From CAVXTT01 sp963764685 (GTDB lineage: Bacteria > Bacteroidota > Ignavibacteria > Ignavibacteriales > Ignavibacteriaceae), in NCBI GenBank assembly GCA_963764685.1, contig CAVXTT010000031.1, positions 1 to 64,000 of the forward strand: a DNA stretch of 64,000 nucleotides, written 5' to 3'. Below, piece by piece: positions 37,873 to 48,613 of this stretch. The translations under genes were made by a program, and so were the position numbers. How positions within the stretch are numbered: position 1 is the stretch's first letter; each line of letters opens with the position of its first letter. The notes beneath the pieces were generated by a model. The model made no database searches and had not been told where the DNA came from. It saw nothing but the letters and a program-made list of their open reading frames with translations.

Positions 37873-39993
37873 ATGAAATTCAAACTTTTACCATTTCTGA
37901 TCTTTTTAATCATTTTTTCCCTGGCATTTACTTCTGATGATGAAAAGAAAATTCCAAAAATTCAGGCAGATGAGAGTAAATACACAAATGTCGGAAATTT
38001 AGGTCTTACTATATCCAATTTTGGAATTTACGGAAACGGATTAAAATTAATTACTCAGCCCAATCATCCTCCTTCATGTGAGTACCCCGCAGGAAGCGGC
38101 ATAGAACATATTTTTGCCGGCGGATTATGGATAGGGGGCTTTAAAAAAGATGCGATAAACAGTAATTCAAAAGTGGGTCCTTTTGTTACTACCGGTGCCG
38201 TAGATGCGTCCTCTTTGGTCCGAGGAGGAGGTTTTGAATTCACAAATAATAAAGATTCAAGACTTCTTGAAAAATCCAGCCTGGTTGATTCAAGATTTTA
38301 TAATCCGGCAGCAATTTCACACCAGGATTTTATAGCCGATTTTACTGACACGAATTATTACAATCCGAATGACGGGACCATATTGGTCGACCATAATCCG
38401 TTGGGTGTTTCAGTCCACCAGGAATCATATGCCTGGAATTTCCCATTCGCAGATTTTTTCGTAATCCTTAACTACACAATTAAGAACGTTTCCAATAAAT
38501 ACCTGGACAGTGTCTATGTGGGTCTATGGACAGATGCAGTAGTCCGTAATACTAAGATCACCACTGCAACAAATACAGCCTTCTATTCTCATGGGGGCGA
38601 TGGCTATGACGACTCACTTAAAATTGCTTATGAGTATGATGCTGATGGAGATATCGGGTACACTGATAGTTACGTTGGTTTTTTGTTCCTGGGGTCAGAA
38701 CCAGCAATCCCACAAGCATTTCCTTATGAAAATGACAGTATACCTGCAACATCTTTCAATTCCTGGACTCATAATAACACATCAGATCCGAACTTTTTCG
38801 CTCCTCAGGATGATTTACAAAGATATGATAAAATGCAGGGGTGGTTTGGAGGTACAAACCGTTATGGTTTAGGTAAGGGAATAAATCCGCAGGATCTTAA
38901 AATCCCTTCCAACCGGTCAATATTGATTACACATGGTTACTATAGCAACATAGCACCGGGTGATTCCATAAATGTAGTATTCGCGGTTGTCTGCGGGAAA
39001 AAATATGGATCAGAACCAGCTATTTTGGATACCAGGGAACAAAGGACCACGCTTTATAATAATGCTGACTGGGCGCTAAGAGCCTACTTCGGCAATGACC
39101 GTAACAGGAATGGTATTATAGAATCTAATGAAGATCTTTTCGGAGATGGTCAGATTCACAGATATGTATTGCCGGCTCCGCCGACCATGCCTTTAGTTAA
39201 AGTTGTACCAGAAAATAATAAGGCTACTATTTATTGGGATAAGAGAGCTGAAAAATCTATCGATCCCATTTCAGGCAAAGAGGATTTTGGCGGCTACAGA
39301 ATATATAGTACTCAGACAGGATTTGATCTTACTGAAAATCAGGATATCAATAAAGCTATGGTAGTACTTGCTCAATATGATACAGCAGGTACCGCAGGTT
39401 TCAATACAGGATTTAACTCAGTCGAAATGGATGAACCTGTAGTCTTTGATGGAGACTCTACTAAATACTATTATAAATATGAATTACCCGACCTGCTGAA
39501 CGGATGGCAGTACTTATTTACAGTAACAGCTTTTGACAAAGGAGACGCCGCAAATAATTTAGGCCCTCTTGAATCAAGTCTTCTTACCAATCTCAAAACT
39601 GTTTTACCAGGAACGCTTCCAGCTGAAACACCTGAAGCTAAACCGGGTGTATACCCCAATCCTTACTATGGTAATGCTATATGGGATGGATCCTCTGAAA
39701 GATTAAGAAAAATTTACTTCTTTAACCTTCCTTCTGATTGTGAGATAACAATTTACACCTTAGCAGGTGATGTAGTAAAAAGGATGGATCATAATCAGAG
39801 TAATTCAGGATCCGATATAAGATGGTTTGATCAATATGCCTCTGATGTGAAGCCTCAGTTTACAGGAGGTGAACATGCATGGGATCTTATTACAGATAAT
39901 GATCAGGCAGTTGCAACAGGATTATACCTTTATACTGTTAAGAACAATAATAACGGTGATATAAAAACCGGAAAATTTTTAATTATTAAGTAA
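37873..39993 (+). CDS. Secreted protein with variant C-terminal sorting domain
   Basis: 706 residues: signal peptide (MKFKLLPFLIFLIIFSLAFT), a large beta-rich body (GNLGLTISNFGIYGNG; NHPPSCEYPAGSGIEHIF; GLWIGG), and a C-terminal segment VYPNPYYGN...IYTLAGDVVKRM...ATGLYLYTVKNNN...GKFLIIK. This is a variant of the YPNPF-type secretion tail of Ignavibacteria. I have no function for the body, though such proteins recur in Ignavibacteria genomes. It is intact and probably the first gene of a long run of surface proteins; the next gene begins ten bases later. Confidence 0.78.
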   Translation: MKFKLLPFLIFLIIFSLAFTSDDEKKIPKIQADESKYTNVGNLGLTISNFGIYGNGLKLITQPNHPPSCEYPAGSGIEHIFAGGLWIGGFKKDAINSNSKVGPFVTTGAVDASSLVRGGGFEFTNNKDSRLLEKSSLVDSRFYNPAAISHQDFIADFTDTNYYNPNDGTILVDHNPLGVSVHQESYAWNFPFADFFVILNYTIKNVSNKYLDSVYVGLWTDAVVRNTKITTATNTAFYSHGGDGYDDSLKIAYEYDADGDIGYTDSYVGFLFLGSEPAIPQAFPYENDSIPATSFNSWTHNNTSDPNFFAPQDDLQRYDKMQGWFGGTNRYGLGKGINPQDLKIPSNRSILITHGYYSNIAPGDSINVVFAVVCGKKYGSEPAILDTREQRTTLYNNADWALRAYFGNDRNRNGIIESNEDLFGDGQIHRYVLPAPPTMPLVKVVPENNKATIYWDKRAEKSIDPISGKEDFGGYRIYSTQTGFDLTENQDINKAMVVLAQYDTAGTAGFNTGFNSVEMDEPVVFDGDSTKYYYKYELPDLLNGWQYLFTVTAFDKGDAANNLGPLESSLLTNLKTVLPGTLPAETPEAKPGVYPNPYYGNAIWDGSSERLRKIYFFNLPSDCEITIYTLAGDVVKRMDHNQSNSGSDIRWFDQYASDVKPQFTGGEHAWDLITDNDQAVATGLYLYTVKNNNNGDIKTGKFLIIK

Positions 39994-40003
39994 TGGAGAG
40001 AAA

Positions 40004-42141
40004 ATGAAAGCTAAGATACTCTTTATTTTTATTCTGATGTTTACCGGGTTAATCCTTGCCCAGGATGAAATTCCTTTAGTTACACTTCAGGAAATTAATC
40101 AGGTACCAGATACACTTACTACCTGGGTTAATTCACCTTTAACAGGACAGTTAGTCCGTGTAAGAGGACAGGTTTCTGTCCGTCCTATTATAAGCGATGA
40201 AGGGAATAGAAATCCTGTTTTATCTTTTGGAACCCATTGGGGATGTTATATTCAGGGTCCAAATAATGAGCCCTGGGGTGGTTTAAATATTTATGCGGGT
40301 GATTCTGCAAGCATTGGTACACAGCTTACTACATTTGATTTATCGGATACTGCCAAAACTTATGAATTCACCGGTTTGGTTACAATGTACGGTCAAACAA
40401 CCAGAACTGGTTCTGAAAGATTCAGTATTGGTGGAACTGATATCCGAAGACGGTAAAAGATATGATCCGATTCCCCTTACACTTGACAGTATGTATACCC
40501 CGGAAATGACTTTTAATTATAAGCTTAGGAAATACCTGGGAATGAGGGTTACACTTGTAGCTGATGAAGAGCACCTTTAATCGTATCTGATATTCTTACC
40601 GGAACAGGATCAAGTGCAGGCGGATTTACGGTTAATGATTTAAATGGCCGTTATGCTTTAATGTATGCACAATCCCGCTATTTTAAGACAGGATCAGCAC
40701 CACGTTATCGTGAAAGACTGGATTATAACCCACCACCTGCTGGTTCATATCTTTCATACATCACAGGTATTTTAGAAGCATATAACAATCAATGGGAAGT
40801 GGTTCCATGTTATCCTGAAGATTTAGGTCCAGTTCTTGTTTCTCCACCCTTTATCTCAAATGTAAAGAGAGATAAAGCAGTCGTTGGCTCATCTGATGAT
40901 GTAACCGTTACATGTAAAGTGGAAGGAAGACTTGGTGCCCTAGTTGATACTGTTTTCCTTTACACCCGTAGTAATTTTGGCGTTATTGATTCTATCGGAA
41001 TGATGAAGGGAACCGAATCGATTCATTGATATACTCTGCAGTTATACCTGCTTTAAATAGTGACTCAGCATTTGTTGATTATTATGTTAAAGCAAGCGAC
41101 AGCAACGAAATGTTTTCAACTAGTCCTCAGAACATAAACAACAGCAGATATTCTTATTTCGTTTTGAACCGGCCGCTGACAGTTCAGGATGTCCGCTTCA
41201 GTCCATTTGGAAGTGCATATAGCTCTTACCATAACTATAAAATCCAACTTTCTGGAGTAGTTACCGCAGATACTTCTGATATTCCAGGTAATCATGGTGT
41301 GAATCCGGCAAGAGTTTATATCCAGAATGGCTCAGGAAAGTGGAGTGGTATCCTCTTAGGTACGGGTGGTCTGCAGGTTGCAAATCTTAAGAGGGGTGAT
41401 TTAGTAGAAGTTGAGGGAACAGTTGGTTTAGGATCATTAGGAGTTAAGATTGATACACTTACAAATATTAATGTGATCTCTTCAGGGAATCCTTTACCGG
41501 AAGCAGTATACTTACCAATAGACTCGGTAGGAACCTTTATTTTAGGAACGTTAAGTGCAGAACCCTGGGAAGGTACTCTTGTTAAATATCAGAATATTGT
41601 TATTGATAGTGCAAATGCAGACGGTACCAGCAACTTTGGTGAATCATTTGGAACAGAAATCGGCGGCACAAGACATACCAGGATAATCTGGTCTGACGGC
41701 AACACTTCCTTAAATGCTGGAGCAAGTGCCGTGAAGGTTTTAAAGGGAGACACATTCCAGGAAATTATCGGTGTATTAAGCTATACTCATTCTCAGTATA
41801 AATTGACTCCCAGAAATGATGAAGATATTTTCGGTTACGTACCAGTTGGCGTAAATAATGAATATGATAATGTACCTCAGGAATACTCACTGAAACAGAA
41901 TTATCCGAATCCATTCAATCCTTCAACAATTATAAGTTACTCAATTCCTAAAACAGGAATGGTAACTTTAAAGATATTTAACATTTTAGGACAAGAAGTT
42001 AAAACGCTGGTAAATCAGATGCAGAACGCTGGAACTTTCCAGGTTAGTTTTGATGCTTCTACATTAACATCAGGAATTTACTTCTATAGTTTAAATGCTG
42101 ATAACTTTGTACAAGTTAAAAAGATGGTTTTAGTAAAATAA
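40004..42141 (+). CDS. Secreted OB-fold/Ig-like protein with type IX-like sorting domain (three frameshifts)
   Basis: Signal peptide (MKAKILFIFILMFTGLILA|QDE) followed by two OB-fold-like modules (LVRVRGQVSVRPI; YKIQLSGVVTADTSDIPGNHG, RVYIQNGSGKWSG) of the type found beside secreted nucleases, an Ig-like segment, and the C-terminal sorting domain (QNYPNPFNPSTIISYSIPKTG to VKKMVLVK). Frames change near 40435, 40578 and 41026. Reading through, it is one protein of about 710 residues. The OB modules suggest nucleic-acid or sugar binding, but I cannot assign a substrate. Confidence 0.75.
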
Positions 42142-42147
42142 TAATTG

Positions 42148-42181
42148 GCTGCTGTGTGCGATACGCAGCAGCATTTTTTTT
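42148..42181 (+). terminator. Terminator after the OB-fold secreted protein
   Basis: GCTGCTG and CAGCAGC (42148-42154 and 42166-42172) form a 7-bp stem followed by a run of eight T. It divides the secreted-protein block, although the next gene starts only 12 bases downstream. Confidence 0.82.
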
Positions 42182-42192
42182 AATTGAACTAA

Positions 42193-43736
42193 ATGCTTAA
42201 AAAAAATACTTTTTTCCTATTGTTGGGTTTAACTGCAGGTATATTTTCATGTAAAGAAAATATAACCGACAATCCGATTGGTAATAGTGCTCCAACTACA
42301 AAAATATTTCTGCAGCCGGACAGTACTATAAGTCAGCAGCAGAGCAAAATAAATCTTTGGTGGAGCGGAGACGATCCGGATGGAGTTGTGATAGGCTTTT
42401 ATTTCTCCTGGAATGGAAGCGATTGGACATTTACTGAACAAAATGACAGTCTGTTTTCATTACAGATAGGTGCAGTTGATACAACATTCAACTTCAGAGT
42501 CTCTGCTGTTGATGATTACAGTAATGGAAATTATGATACGCTCATTTTTCAAAATGGAGTAAGTTACGGAGCCGAACCATATAGTGATGTTAACAGAAAT
42601 GGAAAGTATGATTCAGGAGAGCCGTTTACAGATATAGGTTTAATCGATCCAAATCCGGCAATATTAAACATACCCATTAAAAATTCAGCTCCGGAGATAA
42701 ACTGGAATGTTCTGTCAACACATCCTGATACGACCTTTAGCGCTATGTCTTTCGGGTGGGATGCTTATGATATTGATGGCAACTCATCTATCTCCGCAAT
42801 AAACATCGCGATTAACGATTCAAGTAATTTTATTACAATTGATGGTTCAATACGAAGGGTTACCATAAAAACAGATGATTTTAATAATCCTGATCCATTA
42901 ATGGATATACTGATTAATGGAGATCCGAATAGTCATCCTATTAATCCTTCTACAGGACAAATTATAAAACTACCCGGTTTAAAATATAATTCTGATAATA
43001 TTTTTTATGTGCAGGCAGTAGATATATCCGGTGCCAGATCCAAGGGCATCGCTGAATTCAACCTCCCAGAATTCTCCATCTAAAAACTGGTATGTTAAAA
43101 AACCGAAAGGTCACCTGATCATTATAGATGATTTTCTGCTGAGTGACAACGCTCCTGCATTTTACTACAGAATGATGGATAGTATTGGGTTAAGTGAAAA
43201 GTTTGATGTTTATGATATCAGAACAAACAAACTTCCATATCTTAATACTACATTTCTGGAAACAATAAAACTTTTTGATGCTACACTTTGGTACGGGGAT
43301 GCAAGCCACTCATCTGACCTGGCAAGTGCAGTCACACAGAATTATTTAGACAACAGCGGGAAGATTCTTTTCTCACTTCAATTTCCTCAGGTAATTGACC
43401 TGAATCAGATTCAGGGATATCTGCCCATTGAAAGCGATACAGCTTATTATATGAGCCAGATGCTAAGCGGGGCTGTTCTGGAAGATACAAGTAATACAGG
43501 GTATGTTAATTTAGAAACAACCAAGTCGCTCTCGAGAGTAAGAACATTTAACCTGAATCCTCTAAGTATAACACCGATTTATTATTTCAGAAACCATAGC
43601 TTCATCCCAGGATATATCAGGTTTCGAAAACAATGACAAAAATCAATTTCTTTATCGGTATACCTCTTCATAGGGTAATGGATTTGCGGGAAGTGTAAGC
43701 AGTTTATTAAGCAAAGTATTATTTCGAGGATTTTAA
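42193..43736 (+). CDS. Secreted lipoprotein of unknown function (three frameshifts)
   Basis: ATG 42193 opens a lipoprotein signal peptide (MLKKNTFFLLLGLTAGIFSC, lipidation Cys in FSC). The body has Ig-like or fibronectin-like stretches (KINLWWSGDDPDGVVIGFYFSW; APEINWNVLSTHPDTTFSAMSFGWDAYDIDG). It then has an alpha/beta region (KGHLIIIDDFLLSDNAPAFYYRMMDSIGLSEKFDVYD). Frames change near 43070, 43612 and 43665, and the end reads NGFAGSVSSLLSKVLFRGF at the stop at 43734-43736. I do not recognise the family. It would be anchored in the outer membrane or periplasm, next to the TonB receptor gene. Confidence 0.6.
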
Positions 43737-43745
43737 ATTGATAAA

Positions 43746-46555
43746 ATGAAATTATTAGTTACTATTTCCCTTATTGAGTTTGTATATATCTTTTACGGAC
43801 AGCAAACAGGATCACTTTCCGGTAAAGTCACCGATAAAAACTACCGGGGAGGATATACCGGGGGTAAATGTTATCCTTAAGGGTACCTACTATGGTTCTG
43901 CCACAGATTTAAACGGAAATTTTATTATTAAAAATATTAATCCGGGTGAGTACAACCTTGAGATATCATATATCGGATATAAATCTGTCCAGTTTACAGG
44001 GACCAAAATTGAAGCCGGAAAGACTAAAAACGGTTGAAGTACAGCTGGAGGAATCTGTCTTAACCTTCAACCAGGATGTGGTTGTGATTGGCGAAAAGCC
44101 TATGCTTGATGTTGAGGAAACTCAAAGCAAAAGGACTGTAAGTCAAGGAAGATATCGAAGCTGCCATGCTCGAGAAAATTACCGATGTTCTTGTTCAGCA
44201 GACCGGTGTTGTAACTTCTGATAATGAAATTCACATTAGGGGAGGAAGAACTTATGAAAATGCTTTTCTTCTCGATGGAGTATCTGTGCAGGATCCTTTA
44301 GCCGGTACAGGTTTCGGACTTCAACTCTCTGCAAGCTCAATCGAAGAAGTAGAAGTGATCACGGGCGGGTACAATGCAGAGTATGGGCAGGCTACTTCAG
44401 GCGTTGTTAACGTTAAAGACCAAAGAAGGATCAAATAAGTTCCATGGTTCCGTTTCTTATAAGTTTGATAATCAATTAGGCACTAATTCACCGCATGTTT
44501 TCAATACGGACGTTGTTGAAGCTAACTTAAGTGGTCCCGAGCCAATTACCACATGGATATTGCCAACTTTTGGTCTGCAGATTCCCGGAGAAGTAAATTT
44601 CTTTACAAATTTCTTTGGCGGCATTTCAGATGGTATAACCCAAGGTTATTATAAACCAACCGCGAACCAGGTATATTCTTCAATTTTCTTTGGTTCAAGG
44701 TTTGCTCCCCGAGCAGAAAATAACTGGTTTGGACTTTTGAAATTAACTTATAAATATTCTCCGGTATTCAAGATTCAATATTCCTTTAATGAGTCAGTAA
44801 GTATAAATCAAAATTCACAGTCTCTTCAGGCCAATCTTGAATATGTTGAACCGAGTCCTGGTTATCAGTACACTTTTCAGAATTCTCTGGATAATGCGAA
44901 CACTTATTCTCATAACAATAATTACCAGAATATCAGCATTACTCATACTTTAAATCCTAAAACCTTTTATGAATTAAAATTCAATTACCTGTTTACGCAT
45001 TTGAGGGCCGATGCAAATGGTTTGGACTGGGATGAATACCAGGAACCTAAAGATATTACGAATTTCCCGATACAATATTATAATACCACAAGTGATTCCA
45101 TACGGGTAATCCCTGGTGATGGATTCTGGGATGTGGGAAATCCTTATACCTGGCATGATCATTATGTTGAGGAATATTCTCTGAAGGGTGATTTGACGAG
45201 CTTTTTTGATGAAAAAAATAAATTTAAAGCTGGTTTTGAAGCACAGTTTCAGGAAATGCAGGTTGTTGATATTTATCAGCCCTGGGTTGGAACGATGGGA
45301 TTAAACAATGATGTGTATAAGGTATATCCTGCTAAGGGTTCATTTTATGCCCAGGATAATATCAGCTTCTCAGGAATGATTTTAAATTTCGGACTGCGTT
45401 TGGATTATTGGTTCCCTGGAAAGTTTGTTGACGATGCTGTACAAAATCCTGATGTAATCACAATACCGGATGAGGTAAGAAAAGCGTACGACGAGGATAC
45501 TTATTCCCTTTTTGGAAGAAACTTTAAGGCACGGCTGAGTCCGAGACTAGGCATATCTCATCCAGTCTCTGATTATCAGACTCTTTTCTTTTCTTACGGG
45601 CATTTCAGTAAATGGCCGACTCCTCAGTTTGTTTATGCAAAAATGACTCCGGTGAGTGCACAATCAACATTCCAGACATTCGGAAATCCAAATCTGAATC
45701 CTGAGACAACAGTAGCGTATGAGTTAGGTGTTAAAACTCAGTTCTCTCTGGATGATGTTTTAACATTTACAGCTTACTATAAAGATATTTTTGATTATGT
45801 GAGCACCCGTTCCGCGATTATTACCTCTCCAAGATTATCGACAAAGAATTTTACCACCTATGTAAACTCTGACTATGCACGATCGAGAGGAGTGGAACTG
45901 GAGTACAAAAAACGTATAGGTAAATGGTTCTCAGGTTCTGCCAATGTAACTTATTCCATAATAACTGGCAAGAGTTCTTCACCATCCGAAGGAGTGCTTG
46001 TTGCCCGTGGATCGTTGAGTGAATCTATTAAAGAATATTATATGTCCTGGGATAGACCTGTTAATGCATCCGTTTCAGGAAATTTTTATGTTGAACCTGG
46101 TACCGGTTTATTTGGATTTGCCAAAGGTATTTTAGATGATTTCAATTTTTATATAAGAGCACAATTTCAGTCAGGAAAAAGATACACTCCGGCAGTATAT
46201 ACAGGCAGAGAACTAACCAATGGAAAACCTGAATATGTTTTAGTTACATATGACAGGAACAATAAAATAGGAGAAAACTGGTTCTGGATTAATCTGAATA
46301 TTGAAAAATATTTTTCACTCAGCAGCTTAAGATTTTCCATCTTTGCTGAAGTGAATAATCTATTTGATCAACATAATTCAGCAATTATTAATCCAACAAC
46401 CGGCAGGGCATATGAATTGGGAGATCCTACAACTACTTCCATGGAATGATCCGATGTATCCTGATTTGCAGGCTCCGATTTCTCCTTATCCTTATAATCC
46501 GGCAAGATATTTAACAAGACGAAACATAAAATTAGGAGTCAGTTTTAGATTTTAA
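43746..46555 (+). CDS. TonB-dependent outer-membrane receptor with carboxypeptidase-regulatory-like N-terminal domain (frameshifted)
   Basis: ATG 43746 opens a signal peptide. A CarboxypepD_reg-like domain follows (PGVNVILKGTYYGSATDLNGNF, LEISYIGYKSVQF). The plug domain comes next (EAAMLEKITDVLVQQTGVV, IHIRGGRTYENAFLLDG, VEVITGGYNAEYGQATSG), then a 22-strand barrel ending NIKLGVSFRF at 46555. Frames change near 43840, 44030, 44145, 44400 and 46445. Such receptors import siderophores, vitamins, glycans or peptides with TonB energy; the ligand is unknown. It sits between a lipoprotein and a PorV-like gene. The shifts are most likely errors since the barrel frame is open for about 690 codons. 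Confidence 0.85.
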
Positions 46556-46556
46556 T

Positions 46557-47544
46557 ATGAGAAATATTTCATTTATTCTAATAATATTATTTACTTAGTC
46601 ATTCAGAACCAGGCAAGTGCTCAGCTATTCCCAATTCTGGGAGGACAAAGAGCAGGAATTTCTACTGCGGAGTTTTTGAAGATCGGTGTCGGTGCAAGAG
46701 CGTCCGGATTAGGTGAATCCTTTGTAGCAATAGCAAATGATGCTTCTGCTATCTACTGGAATCCCGCAGGTCTAGTTCAGTTCAAAGAAGACCAGGTACT
46801 CTTTTCGCATAATATTTGGGTAGTGGATATTAGTCATAATTTTTTAGGTGCTGTTTACCATCTGGATGAAGCAAATGCATTTGGTTTATCGTTTACTTCG
46901 TTATCCATGGAGGATATGCCGGTTACAACAGAGTATCAGCCTTTTGGAACAGGAGAATATTTCGGATTCGGTGACCTTGCTATTGCTCTCACATATTCCA
47001 GAAAAATGACGGACCAATTCAGCTTTGGTGGAACCGTCCGATACATTGAAGAAACACTTGATAAGCTTAAAAATGCGCGGTTTTATGATTGATGTTGGAA
47101 CATATTACTGGACTGGTCTTGGAAGTACAAGATTTGCTGTAACTGTATCCAACTTTGGAAATCAGCTTGCCCCTGATGGAGAAGTTGTTCTGATTGGGAA
47201 AAGAGAAAAATCGGAATGGCAGGCATTTTCTCCTCCAACAATATTCAGGATTGGATTTGCCTTTGAACCATACCAGGATGAAACGAAATAGACTAACTGC
47301 TTCAATTCAGTTAAATCATCCAAATGATAATAGTGAGAACGTAGCAACAGCATTTGAATATGACTGGAATAAACTTTTCTTTTTAAGAGCAGGTTATAAG
47401 TTCAATGTCGATGAACAGAATTATTCATTTGGTGCAGGAGTAAACATTCCGGTGAATGTTACAAATATTACGGTCGATTATGGCTTTGCCAATTTTGTTA
47501 AACTTGGAACTTCTCACAGGTTCTCAATCACTTTAGGTTTATGA
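46557..47544 (+). CDS. PorV/PorQ-family outer-membrane protein (frameshifted)
   Basis: ATG 46557 begins a hydrophobic leader (MRNISFILIILF) interrupted by a frame change near 46598. Then come QLFPILGGQRAGISTAEFLKIGVGARASGLGESFVAIANDASAIYWNPAGL, the PorV/UPF0164-type N-terminal repeat, and a beta-barrel ending SHRFSITLGL. Frames also change near 47080 and 47290. In Bacteroidota, PorV shuttles type IX cargo to the surface; members of the same family in Ignavibacteria may have that role, which fits the many sorting-domain proteins nearby. The assignment to PorV itself rather than a paralogue is uncertain. Confidence 0.75.
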
Positions 47545-48613
47545 GTAAGATGAAAAAAATATTTTGGACCTTATTTAGCTTAGTTATATTCTTCTATGGA
47601 TGTTCTGCTGATAAAATGATGCTTCTACTTTAAATAACTCCTGGTAATGATTTCAGGAAATGGTAATGTGAGCGGAGATACCGTTTATGTTGCACTTAAT
47701 CCTGCCTGGGAAGGGTTCAATAATCCCTCGGCAATCCTAATCGGCAAAGAGCCTTTTATTTATGTTTGCGATACTGACAACGACCGGATTGTAATGCTTA
47801 AATACTGTTGGTACATGTTTTAGGTACAAAGCGGATTAAAAGACCTGTTGCTATAACTCAGGATTACAGGCTTAATTTAATTGTTTGTGCCCAATTTGAT
47901 ACCCTTTAATGGCAATACCTTCATATAGTGCGGTTTATAAGATTAATCTATATTCGGTAAACCATATAATTGCCAAAGCACCGGTTAAGCTGGTTCTTCC
48001 TAAAAATCTGGAATATCCCGACAGAAAATATACTGCAGTTACAGCCTTCTATGATAACTCTTTTTATGTTGGCAGATCAGGACCAGACAATACAAGTGTA
48101 TATGATCCTGATAATGCAATTATTCAGTTTTTGGCACCTAATGATTCTATTATCTTGCCGGAAATGTTCATGATATTGATCCTTAAGCTCAGGACTTATT
48201 ACAGCTAACGGAATAAATTGACTGACTTCATTTAATAAGAAGAATTTGGATTTTATTGCTACTTTAAAGGTGTGAGACTCCATTCAAAGCACAATGGTTT
48301 AGCTTTATTACCAGACAATAACTGAAGGATACAGAAGTGCATTTAATCCAAGTGATGGAGTAGAATTTGCAAGCCGGATAGGTTTGGGGCTCCTTCAGGA
48401 AGCTGTATAGATCCGGTTGGGAACATATTTATTGCAGATGCTGGAAAAGACAGCGTTTTTAAGTTTGACGCCTTTGGTGATGAACTTCAGTCTTTCGGTG
48501 GTTCATTGGTTTCGGAAAACCGGTAGCAGTCGCTTTCTTTGACAGAACATTGTATGTACTTGACGCAGGAGAGAATAAGATTAAGATTCATTTTATCAAC
48601 GGATATCAGATGA
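47542..48613 (+). CDS. Lipoprotein with NHL-type beta-propeller (multiple frameshifts)
   Basis: ATG 47542 overlaps the stop of the PorV-like gene (TTATGAG). The leader MSKMKKIFWTLFSLVIFFYGC carries a lipobox (FYGC). Propeller blades are recognisable across frames: VYVALNPAWEGFNNPSAILI with FIYVCDTDNDRIVML, RPVAITQDYRLNLIV, GAPSGSCIDPVGNIFIADAG with SVFKFDAFGDELQSF, and AVAFFDRTLYVLDAGENKI. The final frame ends RFILSTDIR at 48613. At least six frame changes are present, so no intact ORF remains as printed. Function unknown; NHL propellers bind proteins or ligands. Confidence 0.6.
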
